Source: NORP110 sp051251595
GTDB taxonomy: Bacteria; Pseudomonadota; Alphaproteobacteria; Rhodobacterales; Rhodobacteraceae
Direction: 5' to 3'
Length of the DNA stretch: 64,000 nucleotides
NCBI GenBank assembly: GCA_051251595.1
Contig: JBPOFA010000013.1
Coordinates: 40,109-104,108, forward strand
The notes beneath the pieces are model-generated. The model searched no databases and had not been told where the DNA came from. It saw only the letters and a list, made by a program, of their open reading frames with translations. Position 1 is the first letter of the stretch. Every line of letters starts with the position of its first letter. The translations under genes were made by a program, and so were the position numbers. Below are positions 8,353 to 15,717 of the stretch, in pieces.

Positions 8353-8680
8353 TCCCAAAAGCATTAGCGGACTATTGCCCGATGGCTGGGACAGCATGCC
8401 GTTTGAACCCTTCCACGAAGGGGTCGAGATTTGCCATTTGTGGCAAGGTGGACCGGACGCCGCGCTGTTGCGCTATGCTCCCGGCGCATCCGTGCCGCGC
8501 CATCGACATACAGGGCTGGAAACCATCCTTGTTTTGGATGGCAGCCAAAGCGACGAGAATGGGCGTTATTTTGCGGGGGCACTGGTTTTTAACCCGACGG
8601 GAACCGAACACAGCGTATGGTCAGAAGACGGCTGCACCATCTTGATACAATGGGAAAAACCAGTCGCCTTTGTCGATTAA
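8345..8680 (+). CDS. Small cupin protein (ChrR-like cupin)
   Basis: A single-domain cupin of 111 residues. Metal-binding motif 1 is visible in PRHRHTGLETILVLDG and motif 2 in NPTGTEHSVWSEDGC, like the C-terminal cupin domain of ChrR anti-sigma factors. It overlaps the preceding hydrolase gene by eight bases and is the last gene of the operon. It may be a metal-dependent auxiliary enzyme or a small-molecule sensor for the biuret pathway; the role is unknown. The first HRH and the later H are present, so a metal site is likely. Confidence 0.75.
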   Translation: MIDPKSISGLLPDGWDSMPFEPFHEGVEICHLWQGGPDAALLRYAPGASVPRHRHTGLETILVLDGSQSDENGRYFAGALVFNPTGTEHSVWSEDGCTILIQWEKPVAFVD

Positions 8681-9019
8681 GCCATGCGCTCTGCGCTTCA
8701 CTTAATCCTCAACATCAGCATCAACGTTGGAGCGAAGCAGACTTGTCCCTTTTTGGATGAAGGTTTCTTGTACACTGCGAAACAATCGACTCGCGCGAAC
8801 AATTCGCGCGTTCAGAGAATGTCCGCTTTCGATGAAGCTGCACAGCGGCGTGGTATTCCACCACGAACGGCAGCTAAGTGCCGTTCATGTTGGTCGGGGC
8901 GAGATCGATCAGTGGGATAGCTACGATGCCGCTAATGGCAGGTTTGAGCCCAGAGTACCGGATGCTGCAACGTGCACGAATGACCGAAATCGAGACCAGT
9001 CTGTAAAAAGAATTGGCTA
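8681..9019. other. Intergenic region with three perfect hairpins
   Basis: No convincing gene lies between the convergent cupin and MFS genes. Three perfect inverted repeats follow each other: 8792-8810 (CGCGCGAA stem, 3-nt loop), 8849-8865 (CGTGGT stem, 5-nt loop) and 8866-8885 (AACGGCA stem, 6-nt loop). The last two touch. None has a T-run, so ordinary terminators are doubtful. A structured transcript or the remains of a dispersed repeat are possible. Confidence 0.5.
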
Positions 9020-10258
9020 TCACAAAGAAAGCTCAGGATTGTTTGGTTTCCGACGAACGATCCAGAGCGCGGCAACCAACAAGGCTCCGGCAACCACGAA
9101 TGTAAGCTGCATTCCGTCAGTGATTGAGTCAGCGGACGCGTCAATAATTTCGGCTGTTCCAATACCAAAAGAGAAGACCGCGCCCATTGCCGTGGCCCCA
9201 AGGATGAGACCAAGATTGCGTGCAAGCGTGAGTAGACCGGAAACAGAGCCACGTTGATCTGTTTGAACCCCAGCCATGACATTCGTGTTGTTTGCAGCTT
9301 GAAACATCTGGTAGCCAGGCGTCAAAATTGCGATGGCGGCAATATAACCACCAACGCCAAACACCTCTGGTAAGACCGATAAAGCAAATGCCCCGATGGA
9401 CATTGCGACAAGCCCGATTGTCAGGATCGGCGTCGCCCCCCAAACATCAACTAACCGGCCAGAGGGAACTCCGCAGAATATTGAAATGACAGGGCCAATT
9501 GACATGACCACTCCAACCATTGCTTCGCGTAATCCAAGCGCCAGACCAAGATAGAACGGTCCGACGATCAATGTTGCCATCATGACCGCCGCAATGAGAA
9601 GGCTTGCTATCACACTTGGCGCGATGCCTGCACTAGGAACCACCAAGAGGTTGATCAGAGGCGATTTTACGGCCGGTTTGCCTACTGGAAGAGTGCACAG
9701 CACAAGGCCAATGGCGACCAAAGCGATCGGCACCAACACAAGAAAGACAGATCGCCAATCAAACAGCCCAATCATTAAGCCGCCCAGCGTTGGGCCAAGT
9801 GCGGTTCCAACAGCAGACATCGTGCCAAGTAAACCCATAGCCCGCCCCACTCGAGCACCACCGTTCGTCTCGTGCACGAGGGCGATGGTCATCGTCATTA
9901 GGACTGCGGCTCCCATGCCCTGACCCGCGCGGGCACTGATTAATAGCCAAACGTTCGGAGCAAGGCCGCAGAAAATCGACGCGAGCAAGAACAATACCAG
10001 CCCCGCCAGAAGCATTCGTTGGCGACCTAGAAAATCTCCTAATCGCCCAGCGAAAACGGCCGACAACGTCAAAGATGCGAGATAAGAAACGACGACCCAG
10101 CGAACCTGAAGGAACGGCACGTCAAACACCTGTGCCAGTGCGGGTAAAGCGATATTTGCTACACTGGTGCCCAAAGACGCCGATAGCATGCACAAGGACA
10201 GACAAACGAGTGCACCGGGCTTCGATGCGATTTTTTCGGATGATCCGATTTTCTTCAT
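9020..10258 (-). CDS. MFS-family drug exporter
   Basis: Major facilitator superfamily transporter of 412 residues with about 12 membrane segments. The motif A region GRLGDFLGRQRMLLAG lies between the second and third segments, and the antiporter-type motif C is suggested by LGTMSAVGTALGPTLGG. The start at 10258 follows a MerR-type promoter (10296-10326), and a MerR regulator gene is divergent. This arrangement is typical of an inducible efflux pump in the inner membrane. The substrate is unknown. Confidence 0.85.
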   Translation of the reverse strand: MKKIGSSEKIASKPGALVCLSLCMLSASLGTSVANIALPALAQVFDVPFLQVRWVVVSYLASLTLSAVFAGRLGDFLGRQRMLLAGLVLFLLASIFCGLAPNVWLLISARAGQGMGAAVLMTMTIALVHETNGGARVGRAMGLLGTMSAVGTALGPTLGGLMIGLFDWRSVFLVLVPIALVAIGLVLCTLPVGKPAVKSPLINLLVVPSAGIAPSVIASLLIAAVMMATLIVGPFYLGLALGLREAMVGVVMSIGPVISIFCGVPSGRLVDVWGATPILTIGLVAMSIGAFALSVLPEVFGVGGYIAAIAILTPGYQMFQAANNTNVMAGVQTDQRGSVSGLLTLARNLGLILGATAMGAVFSFGIGTAEIIDASADSITDGMQLTFVVAGALLVAALWIVRRKPNNPELSL

Positions 10259-10295
10259 TTGCCTTGTCCACTTGTCAGAATTGCAGGGAACAGGT

Positions 10296-10326
10296 ACTGT
10301 ACGACTTCAAGTCAACTTGAGGTCAA
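10296..10326 (-). promoter_or_regulatory. MerR-type promoter/operator of the MFS exporter gene
   Basis: On the minus strand TTGACC (10326-10321) and TACAGT (10301-10296) are separated by 19 bp, the stretched spacer that MerR activators untwist. The spacer is a palindrome, CTCAAGTTGACTTGAAG, resembling the SoxR/MerR operator type. It lies in the 70-bp gap between the exporter and the regulator genes. Confidence 0.75.
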
Positions 10327-10328
10327 GC

Positions 10329-10772
10329 ATGAAATTGGTAGATATTGGCGAGGTATCTGAGAAAGCTGGAGTTCCCGCCTCGACCCTGCGCTATTACGAT
10401 GAAATCGGGCTGATTTCGTCGGTTGGTCGGAGTGGGCTGAGAAGACAGTTTCTGCCGGAGGTGCTGTTGCAACTGACGCTGATCTCGATGGGTAAATCCG
10501 CAGGTTTCTCGCTTGATGATATTTCCAGAATGTTCGGTCAGAATGGCGAACCAAAGCTGCCGCGCCCAGAGCTGCACAAGCGCGCTGATGAATTGGATCA
10601 GCACATTCGCAAGTTGACGGCCTTGCGCGACACCATCCGTCATATTGCGGAATGCAGCGCCCCCTCGCATATGGAATGTCCAACTTTCCGGCGCATCGTC
10701 ACTCTCGCTAGTCGGAAACAACAAAAAATTTCAAAGAGGCCAACGCGAAAAAAGCGGACCTTTGATCGGTAG
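10329..10772 (+). CDS. MerR-family transcriptional regulator
   Basis: The 147-residue regulator begins MKLVDIGEVSEKAGVPASTLRYYDEIGLI-like, the canonical MerR winged helix-turn-helix, followed by a coiled-coil region (about 80-110). The start at 10329 gives this standard N terminus; upstream in-frame starts would run back through the promoter. Two cysteines near the end (CSAPSHMEC) differ from the CxxCxC cluster of SoxR, so it is not an iron-sulfur SoxR. It probably activates the divergent MFS exporter from the 19-bp-spacer promoter and represses itself. The C terminus is Lys/Arg rich. Confidence 0.87.
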   Translation: MKLVDIGEVSEKAGVPASTLRYYDEIGLISSVGRSGLRRQFLPEVLLQLTLISMGKSAGFSLDDISRMFGQNGEPKLPRPELHKRADELDQHIRKLTALRDTIRHIAECSAPSHMECPTFRRIVTLASRKQQKISKRPTRKKRTFDR

Positions 10773-10820
10773 GGGCGATAGACCGGAAAGTCCACTCTTG
10801 CTTGTCTCGCGGCGCAGAGC

Positions 10821-11459
10821 TTACGCGTCGTCGCGCCATTTCACGTCGTAATGCGTGCCATCGCAAAAGGGCTTGTTCTTGGAGTGCCCGCATCGGCACA
10901 AAACATATTTCGTGCGGCTTGCTCCGACGCCGTTGAACTCTGCCTCTAGGGGGATGTTCTTGACCCAATAGGGCCCGTGTTTTTGAATGTGAATTTCCAC
11001 ATCTCCGGTCGTTAGATGCTGCGGGGTTTGTTCGCCGATGCTCATCCGAAGTGCGCCTGAGGGGCAAGCGGCCAGCACCGCGGCGATGTCTTCCAGTTTG
11101 CCGTTTTCCGGCTGCACCCAAGGCTTTTCCGAGGGCTTAAACACGGCTTTGGCCAAGCGGGAACACTCCCCCGCATGAGAGCACAAGACCGGCGTGTAAG
11201 AAATCGTAACCTCGCGTCCTTCCACGGGACCGGCATATTTGATTTCGGTGTTTCTGATCTTGCGGTGATCGGGCGCGCTGGTGAACCCGGCGGCGTTATG
11301 GGAACCATCACAAAAGGGTTTGTTTTTAGACTGCCCACAGCGGCACAGGGCGGCGACTTCGCCTGTTTCAATCTCTGCGCCGACGGGATCGCGCAGGTTC
11401 GGCGGGGCCGTTACAACAAAGGGTCCGTCTTCTCTGGGGGTGATCTTAGTGTTTTTCAT
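10821..11459 (-). CDS. CDGSH iron-sulfur protein with central Fer4_19-type domain
   Basis: The 212-residue protein has three cluster-binding parts. An N-terminal CDGSH motif (CRCGQSKNKPFCDGSH) comes first, then a divergent ferredoxin-like segment (about residues 80-135, with CSHAGECSRL and AACPSGALRM), then a second CDGSH-type motif (CRCGHSKNKPFCDGTH). Each CDGSH motif should bind a [2Fe-2S] cluster by three Cys and one His. It probably works in redox or iron-sulfur handling in the cytoplasm. The start at 11459 gives a usual short N terminus; an in-frame ATG at 11495 would add 12 residues and begins only a few bases after a possible upstream gene. Confidence 0.85.
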   Translation of the reverse strand: MKNTKITPREDGPFVVTAPPNLRDPVGAEIETGEVAALCRCGQSKNKPFCDGSHNAAGFTSAPDHRKIRNTEIKYAGPVEGREVTISYTPVLCSHAGECSRLAKAVFKPSEKPWVQPENGKLEDIAAVLAACPSGALRMSIGEQTPQHLTTGDVEIHIQKHGPYWVKNIPLEAEFNGVGASRTKYVLCRCGHSKNKPFCDGTHYDVKWRDDA

Positions 11460-11501
11460 ACTCTGGCTACCCTTGCTTGCTTGGTGTTTTGGCATGGCCT
11501 C

Positions 11502-11735
11502 TCAGGGTCGTTCTGTCGGCGCAATGACATCGCGTTCCCAAAACAGGGGGTGTTTCCCAAAGCCTACGGGACCCGCCCGCATCAATGCAACGCACAATTC
11601 CATTGGGGGCTCAAGAACGCCGATGGTTGCAAGTTGATCCTTCGGGGCAGTCACGCGCCCAGAAACCAGCAGTTGTTCTTTCCGGTGCCATGGCCCAGAT
11701 TGCGGCAAGACGCGGTGAATTGGTCCCGCCAACAT
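11502..11735 (-). CDS. Possible small protein upstream of the CDGSH gene
   Basis: An open frame of 77 residues lies between the CDGSH gene and the divergent CHMI-like gene. It shows codon choices like its neighbours and protein-like stretches (LLVSGRVTAPKDQLATIGVL, GFGKHPLFWERDVIAP). Its stop is only a few bases before the alternative CDGSH start at 11495, which would suit an operon. No clear ribosome-binding site precedes the ATG, and I do not recognise the family. It may be a remnant. Confidence 0.35.
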   Translation of the reverse strand: MLAGPIHRVLPQSGPWHRKEQLLVSGRVTAPKDQLATIGVLEPPMELCVALMRAGPVGFGKHPLFWERDVIAPTERP

Positions 11736-11756
11736 TTGCAGCAGGAGCAATAAACA

Positions 11757-12113
11757 ATGCCACATGTCTCGCTCGAATTTTCCCAAGGAATCGAGAAAAC
11801 CCATGACATCCAGTCCGCCTGCGATGCGCTGTTTGAGACGCTCGCCAACCACGGTGCTTTTGATCGTGCACCGATAAAAATCCGCGCGAAGCCGGTTGAG
11901 TTTTTTCGCATCGGCACAGAACCTCAGAGCTTTGTTCATGCCACTTTGCTTTTGATGGATGGGCGCGATGCGGAGACTAAGGCGCAGATCACGCAGATCG
12001 TCCTTGCCACGCTGGAACGCGTCTTTCCGGATGTGGGCAGCCTGACGGTGCAGGACGTTGAAATGAGCCGTGCGACCTATGCCAAACGAGTGTTGCCTGC
12101 GTCGCCGGACTGA
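11757..12113 (+). CDS. 5-carboxymethyl-2-hydroxymuconate isomerase family protein
   Basis: The 118-residue protein belongs to the CHMI (HpaF-like) branch of the tautomerase superfamily. It starts MPHVSLEFSQGI, which places the catalytic proline right after the initiator methionine. The usual pattern follows: a Phe/Arg-rich centre, FVHATLLLMDGRDAETK, then a helix QITQIVLATLERVF. An AGGAG-like sequence precedes the start. CHMI acts in homoprotocatechuate breakdown, but no other genes of that pathway are here, so the physiological substrate is unclear. Confidence 0.85.
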   Translation: MPHVSLEFSQGIEKTHDIQSACDALFETLANHGAFDRAPIKIRAKPVEFFRIGTEPQSFVHATLLLMDGRDAETKAQITQIVLATLERVFPDVGSLTVQDVEMSRATYAKRVLPASPD

Positions 12114-12199
12114 ACCCGTGAGCGCCAGCCTTTGGGGCTTCTCGGGGCGCGGTGATTTGTGCTAGCGCTTAGGGATCGCTCTGGATGACAGGAAACAGA

Positions 12200-12856
12200 A
12201 TGGAAAATTCGCCCCCCAACTACATGTTCGACGCTTCTGAAAAGCCATCGCTTGATCTGTTCAAGGTTCCGCTGGTCGTGGCGACGGAGGACACGGTGCA
12301 GGACTATGGCTGTTTGGTTGATGATCCTGCGAAATTCGACATCGAAATCGTCCGCTGGCCCGCACAGGGGTGGCGCCCCGTGGATGAAGGCACGGGCGAC
12401 GAAGGTGGATTTGTAGAGGGCACGTTTCACGGCAACTGGAAAGGCGATGTTCTTTACGGGTCCAATGAGGCGGTGAACGGCAACTATGTTTTGGGCTGGT
12501 CAACCGATCCGCAAAACGCATCCGCTGAAACGGCAACGGTTCCGCGCGATCAGGTTTTGCTGTGGCATATGAACTACCACCCCGACGGGGGGCAGTTGTT
12601 CTTTCCGCTGGACGAAAAACCTTTTGTTGTGCCCGTGGCCTTGCCCGGCGATGATCTGAAACCTGAACAGGTTATTGCGTTTTGGTGCGACGGGACGCGC
12701 GGGCTTTATATTCATCCGGGCATCTGGCACGAAGGCATTTTCCCGGTTGAAGACAACCAGCGCTTTCTGGACCGTCAGGGGCGGGTGCATGCCCGTGTTA
12801 GCTGTGACATCGGTCAGGAATTTGGTGTCTACCTGTCCGTACCCCTGAAACGGTGA
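12200..12856 (+). CDS. Ureidoglycolate lyase (AllA) family protein
   Basis: The 218-residue protein has the AllA/ureidoglycolate hydrolase fold. Evidence is the early YGCLVDDP, the centre with LLWHMNYHPDGGQLFFPLD, and IAFWCDGTRGLYIHPGIWHE with the metal/substrate histidines, ending GVYLSVPL. It is about 50 residues longer than E. coli AllA, with extra sequence at the N terminus. Start 12200 has AGGA at a good distance; ATG 12185 is the alternative. AllA splits ureidoglycolate to glyoxylate and urea, which would fit the urea-related genes in this window, but no other allantoin genes are next to it, so the substrate is inferred. Confidence 0.75.
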   Translation: MENSPPNYMFDASEKPSLDLFKVPLVVATEDTVQDYGCLVDDPAKFDIEIVRWPAQGWRPVDEGTGDEGGFVEGTFHGNWKGDVLYGSNEAVNGNYVLGWSTDPQNASAETATVPRDQVLLWHMNYHPDGGQLFFPLDEKPFVVPVALPGDDLKPEQVIAFWCDGTRGLYIHPGIWHEGIFPVEDNQRFLDRQGRVHARVSCDIGQEFGVYLSVPLKR

Positions 12857-12871
12857 GGTCCGCAGTCCGGT

Positions 12872-13333
12872 CTAGCCAGTGATGCTGTCGAGGTTCCCGA
12901 TGATGCTGATCATCAAGGCGACACCGCAGATCAAAAGCGCGAGCCAAAAGAAATAGTGCATAACCACGGCGGATAGCCCAAGCCCGACGGCCATAAAGGA
13001 CAGCCGATGCGGTTCATTCCTGAACAATCCGATTCCGCCGAATACCGCTGCGATGCCCGCAAGGACCAGCGCTGTTACGGTAATCAGCCCGTGATATTTG
13101 ACCTTCCAGGGAACTGGTTCTGGGACCGGTTCGGGTTTCGGCTCTCCCGAGAGGACGCGTTTTGCGGAGAGTTTGATCTCTGCCGCGATCTCGCCAATGG
13201 CGCTGCCGCTGCTTTCCTTTTGTGGTTCAAAAAATGCCGACAATTGAATGACCACGACGACAAGGCTCACCATGCCAAGCAAAAAGCCAATCAATCCAAA
13301 GGTTGCTGGTCGATGTGTCGAAACCTGAGTCAT
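12872..13333 (-). CDS. Small membrane protein of unknown function
   Basis: I do not recognise the family. The 153-residue product from ATG 13333 has a hydrophobic N-terminal segment (about residues 10-32), a Pro/Glu-rich linker (SGEPKPEPVPEPVPWKVK), and three further hydrophobic segments (about 75-95, 105-120, 125-145). A longer frame begins at 13573, but its extra part lacks a ribosome-binding site and protein-like composition, while 13333 gives a membrane-protein start preceded by AGG. It ends 16 bp from the convergent AllA-like gene. Confidence 0.7.
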   Translation of the reverse strand: MTQVSTHRPATFGLIGFLLGMVSLVVVVIQLSAFFEPQKESSGSAIGEIAAEIKLSAKRVLSGEPKPEPVPEPVPWKVKYHGLITVTALVLAGIAAVFGGIGLFRNEPHRLSFMAVGLGLSAVVMHYFFWLALLICGVALMISIIGNLDSITG

Positions 13334-13625
13334 ACCTATACCTACTTTTCGCGCGCCCTTGCGTGTTTGGATAATACATGGACGTGGCATAAATGTGTCG
13401 TCAAATTTGTGTCGCGTTTGGTGCGTAGCAACAGCAGCAATTTGCGCAGAGGCCAGGCGTGCAAGCCGTGTATTGGGCGTACTTTGGAAACAAAGCCCCA
13501 CCAAGGGGCGCGCTTGTTTCTGTAATGGGCGCAGTGCCGCAATTTGGTAGTATTTTGGCCATATCTCCGACAATATTCACAGATTGGAATATTCCGAATT
13601 CCCTTTTCCCGCAGGAGTACGTGAA

Positions 13626-14549
13626 ATGCCGCTGAAAAAAAGTTCCGGATCGCTCGTCTCAACTGGTTTGATTGCCGTTGCATTCCTTTTGGCGCCACCT
13701 TTGCTGCCCGATGCATCTGGGATGGATCTTGGCGGTGCGGCCTTTGCAAAGTCTGACAAGTCGAAAGGCAAATCCAGCAGCAGCGCCAAAAGCAGTTCTG
13801 GGGGATCGTCCTCTAAAGGGAAGTCGTCTGCAAAGACCAAATCAACCAAGAAAAGCAAGAGCGCCAAGCCTTCTAAGAACAAAGCCTCGGCAAAGACCAA
13901 GCCTGTGAAGAAGAACGGTCAGGCTCGGGTCGAAAAAGTCTCGCTGACAGATGACGCATCAGCGTTGCGGCCGAATGAAAAGGGGAAGTGGAACGCTTCG
14001 AATGCGAATGTGAATGCGTTGAACGCCCATATCGGCAATCAGAATTTTAACGGCACAATTGGGGCCCTGGCCCAATATAAACTCGCGGCGACTGCAGCCT
14101 CTGGAGAGCCTTTGAACGCATTTGAACAAAGAGCCTTGGATGGTCTGGTTACGGTAGAGCCTTTGGACATCTCTGACATGGACAAGACGGACTATCTGAA
14201 CAGCGAGGTGGGAGAGGGTGATCCGGTCTTTGAGGTGGTCGACGGCACGGTCAGCTGCACGCAGAATTGCCCGGAAGATATCGATAACCCCGACGGTTCC
14301 AACGATTATGATACCTTGGTGTCGGACGCGCAAAAGGCGCTCGATGAAGAGCTGCAGCGTCTGGACCAGGAAAATCAACAAGTCGCCCTCGATACACTCC
14401 TGCAAGAGTCTGAAAAGCGTATTATCGACGAGTCCAACAAGACCCTTTCGGATGAACGCAATGATCTGCTGTTGGACGATATCGCAATGGATCTGGGAAT
14501 CACGCGCGCGCCAATTCCCGAGGTCACTGACCCGGTCGTTGTCGAATAA
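13626..14549 (+). CDS. Secreted Lys/Ser-rich protein, unknown function
   Basis: The 307-residue protein starts at ATG 13626 with AGGAG eight bases upstream. Parts in order: a signal peptide (about 1-41, ending in GGAAFA), a low-complexity Lys/Ser/Ala stretch (about 42-98, repeats of KSSS, KGKSS and KTK) that looks like a polycationic linker, then a folded acidic C-terminal part. This part contains WNASNANVNALNAHIGNQNF, a CTQNC pair, and a long predicted helix/coiled coil (LDEELQRLDQENQQVALDTL). The protein is probably periplasmic or surface bound. No known domain is apparent. Confidence 0.8.
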   Translation: MPLKKSSGSLVSTGLIAVAFLLAPPLLPDASGMDLGGAAFAKSDKSKGKSSSSAKSSSGGSSSKGKSSAKTKSTKKSKSAKPSKNKASAKTKPVKKNGQARVEKVSLTDDASALRPNEKGKWNASNANVNALNAHIGNQNFNGTIGALAQYKLAATAASGEPLNAFEQRALDGLVTVEPLDISDMDKTDYLNSEVGEGDPVFEVVDGTVSCTQNCPEDIDNPDGSNDYDTLVSDAQKALDEELQRLDQENQQVALDTLLQESEKRIIDESNKTLSDERNDLLLDDIAMDLGITRAPIPEVTDPVVVE

Positions 14550-14643
14550 AGCCGCGCCCAGGTTTCATCGATCCCGAAAGGGGCATCCTCTGCTGAACAA
14601 GTTGTCTTGCACGCCCGCGCGTCAAATGATGTGATGCGGGTGT

Positions 14644-15258
14644 GTGACAAAGGCGGACAGGGTGTCGAGCGGACTTATCATTGATTTCGTAGGTGGAGCC
14701 GTTGGCCACCGGCGTCGCTTTGGTGGCGGGCGTGGGCAGGCTTTGCCCCGTGCCATCGGCATGAAATCTGGCAAGACCCCTGACATCGTCGATGCGACGG
14801 CCGGCCTAGGGCGCGATGCGTTTCTGCTGGCGGCCCTTGGGGCGCGGGTCACATTGATCGAACGTTCTGACCAGATGCACAGCTTGCTTGCAGATGGTAT
14901 GGCGCGGGCCAAAGAGCAGGGCGGTGAACTGGCCGAGATTATGGACCGGATGGTATTGCTGCATGGCGACGCCAAAACGTTGTTGCCCGGCCTGTCGCCA
15001 GAGGTGGTGCTGGTTGACCCGATGCACCCCCCTCGCGGTAACTCTGCTCTGGTGAAAAAGGAAATGCGTTTGATCCGGGAAATCGTCGGGGTGGATGCGG
15101 ATGCCGAAGAGCTGATGCAAGCGGCGCTGTCCACTGCGCGCAAGCGGGTGGTGTTGAAATGGCCTGCCAAGGCCGCGCCGCTGCCGGGATTGCGTGCGGC
15201 CTCACATCAGATCATGGGCAAATCCACGCGGTATGATGTCTTTATGTGTACGGGCTAA
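14644..15258 (+). CDS. rsmJ: 16S rRNA (guanine1516-N2)-methyltransferase
   Basis: SAM-dependent methyltransferase RsmJ (YhiQ family), which modifies guanine 1516 of 16S rRNA. Diagnostic parts are DFVGGAVGHRRRFGGGRGQA near the N terminus, the SAM motif DATAGLGRDAFLLAALGARV, the catalytic-loop VLVDPMHPP, and the ending LVKKEMRLIREIVG. The product is 204 residues from GTG 14644, whereas gammaproteobacterial RsmJ has about 250 because of an additional N-terminal part. The upstream frame closes with a stop at 14632, so the short form is the real reading here. Confidence 0.85.
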   Translation: MTKADRVSSGLIIDFVGGAVGHRRRFGGGRGQALPRAIGMKSGKTPDIVDATAGLGRDAFLLAALGARVTLIERSDQMHSLLADGMARAKEQGGELAEIMDRMVLLHGDAKTLLPGLSPEVVLVDPMHPPRGNSALVKKEMRLIREIVGVDADAEELMQAALSTARKRVVLKWPAKAAPLPGLRAASHQIMGKSTRYDVFMCTG

Positions 15259-15456
15259 GATTGACGCCAGAGCCTTGGATTGTTGAGTCAAATCAATCTG
15301 CTAGACTCTGTTCGTCGTGTAGCACATGAATTGTTGATTTTTGCGAGTTCCGTGGCCTGCATTCGTCGGGGCCTAAGAAATTGATATTTTGGGGATGGTC
15401 CGGCCAATCGAAAGTTTCTGGGGAAACGGCCTCGCCGGCGCGTTTCCCGCTGCAGA
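15259..15456. other. Intergenic region with a hairpin at 15421-15448
   Basis: No gene seen. The perfect stem GGGAAACG / CGTTTCCC (15421-15428 with 15441-15448), with an inner GCC/GGC pair, lies just beyond the stop of the small gene at 15457. It may end that gene's transcript, though the T-run is poor (minus-strand TTTCC). Confidence 0.5.
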
Positions 15457-15633
15457 TCATTTCTTGTCGCGGGCGGCTTTCTCTTCTTTGGTCAGCTTAT
15501 TGTTCCAAACGTTTTTGCTGAGCCCCAGCTCGCTTGGAAAAGGCTTTGTTTCGCCGACGCTGACCTTGCCACCCTTGTTCAGAAATTCCTGAATAAGCTC
15601 TTCATCTGTCGTTTTTTTAGGGACCTGTTTCAT
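15457..15633 (-). CDS. Small basic protein of 58 residues
   Basis: Open frame from ATG 15633 to TGA 15457. The product begins MKQVPKKTTDEELIQEFLNK and ends with NKLTKEEKAARDKK, a charged helical protein with a central GGKVSVGETKPFPSELGLS. Its composition is protein-like (helix, turn, helix) and differs from random frames. I have the impression of similar short proteins in other Rhodobacterales, but cannot verify this. The ribosome-binding site is weak. It is followed by a hairpin at 15421-15448. Confidence 0.6.
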   Translation of the reverse strand: MKQVPKKTTDEELIQEFLNKGGKVSVGETKPFPSELGLSKNVWNNKLTKEEKAARDKK

Positions 15634-15717
15634 AAAAACTGCTTACGCCCGTGGCCAAGCCATGTCACGCGGAATTTGAGCGGTTTTCGGCGCGACATTG
15701 CTTGGTTTTTGACAGGG

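Noticed and set aside
10329..10772. Regulator as SoxR
   Set aside because: It has only two C-terminal cysteines nine residues apart and not the CxxCxC cluster.
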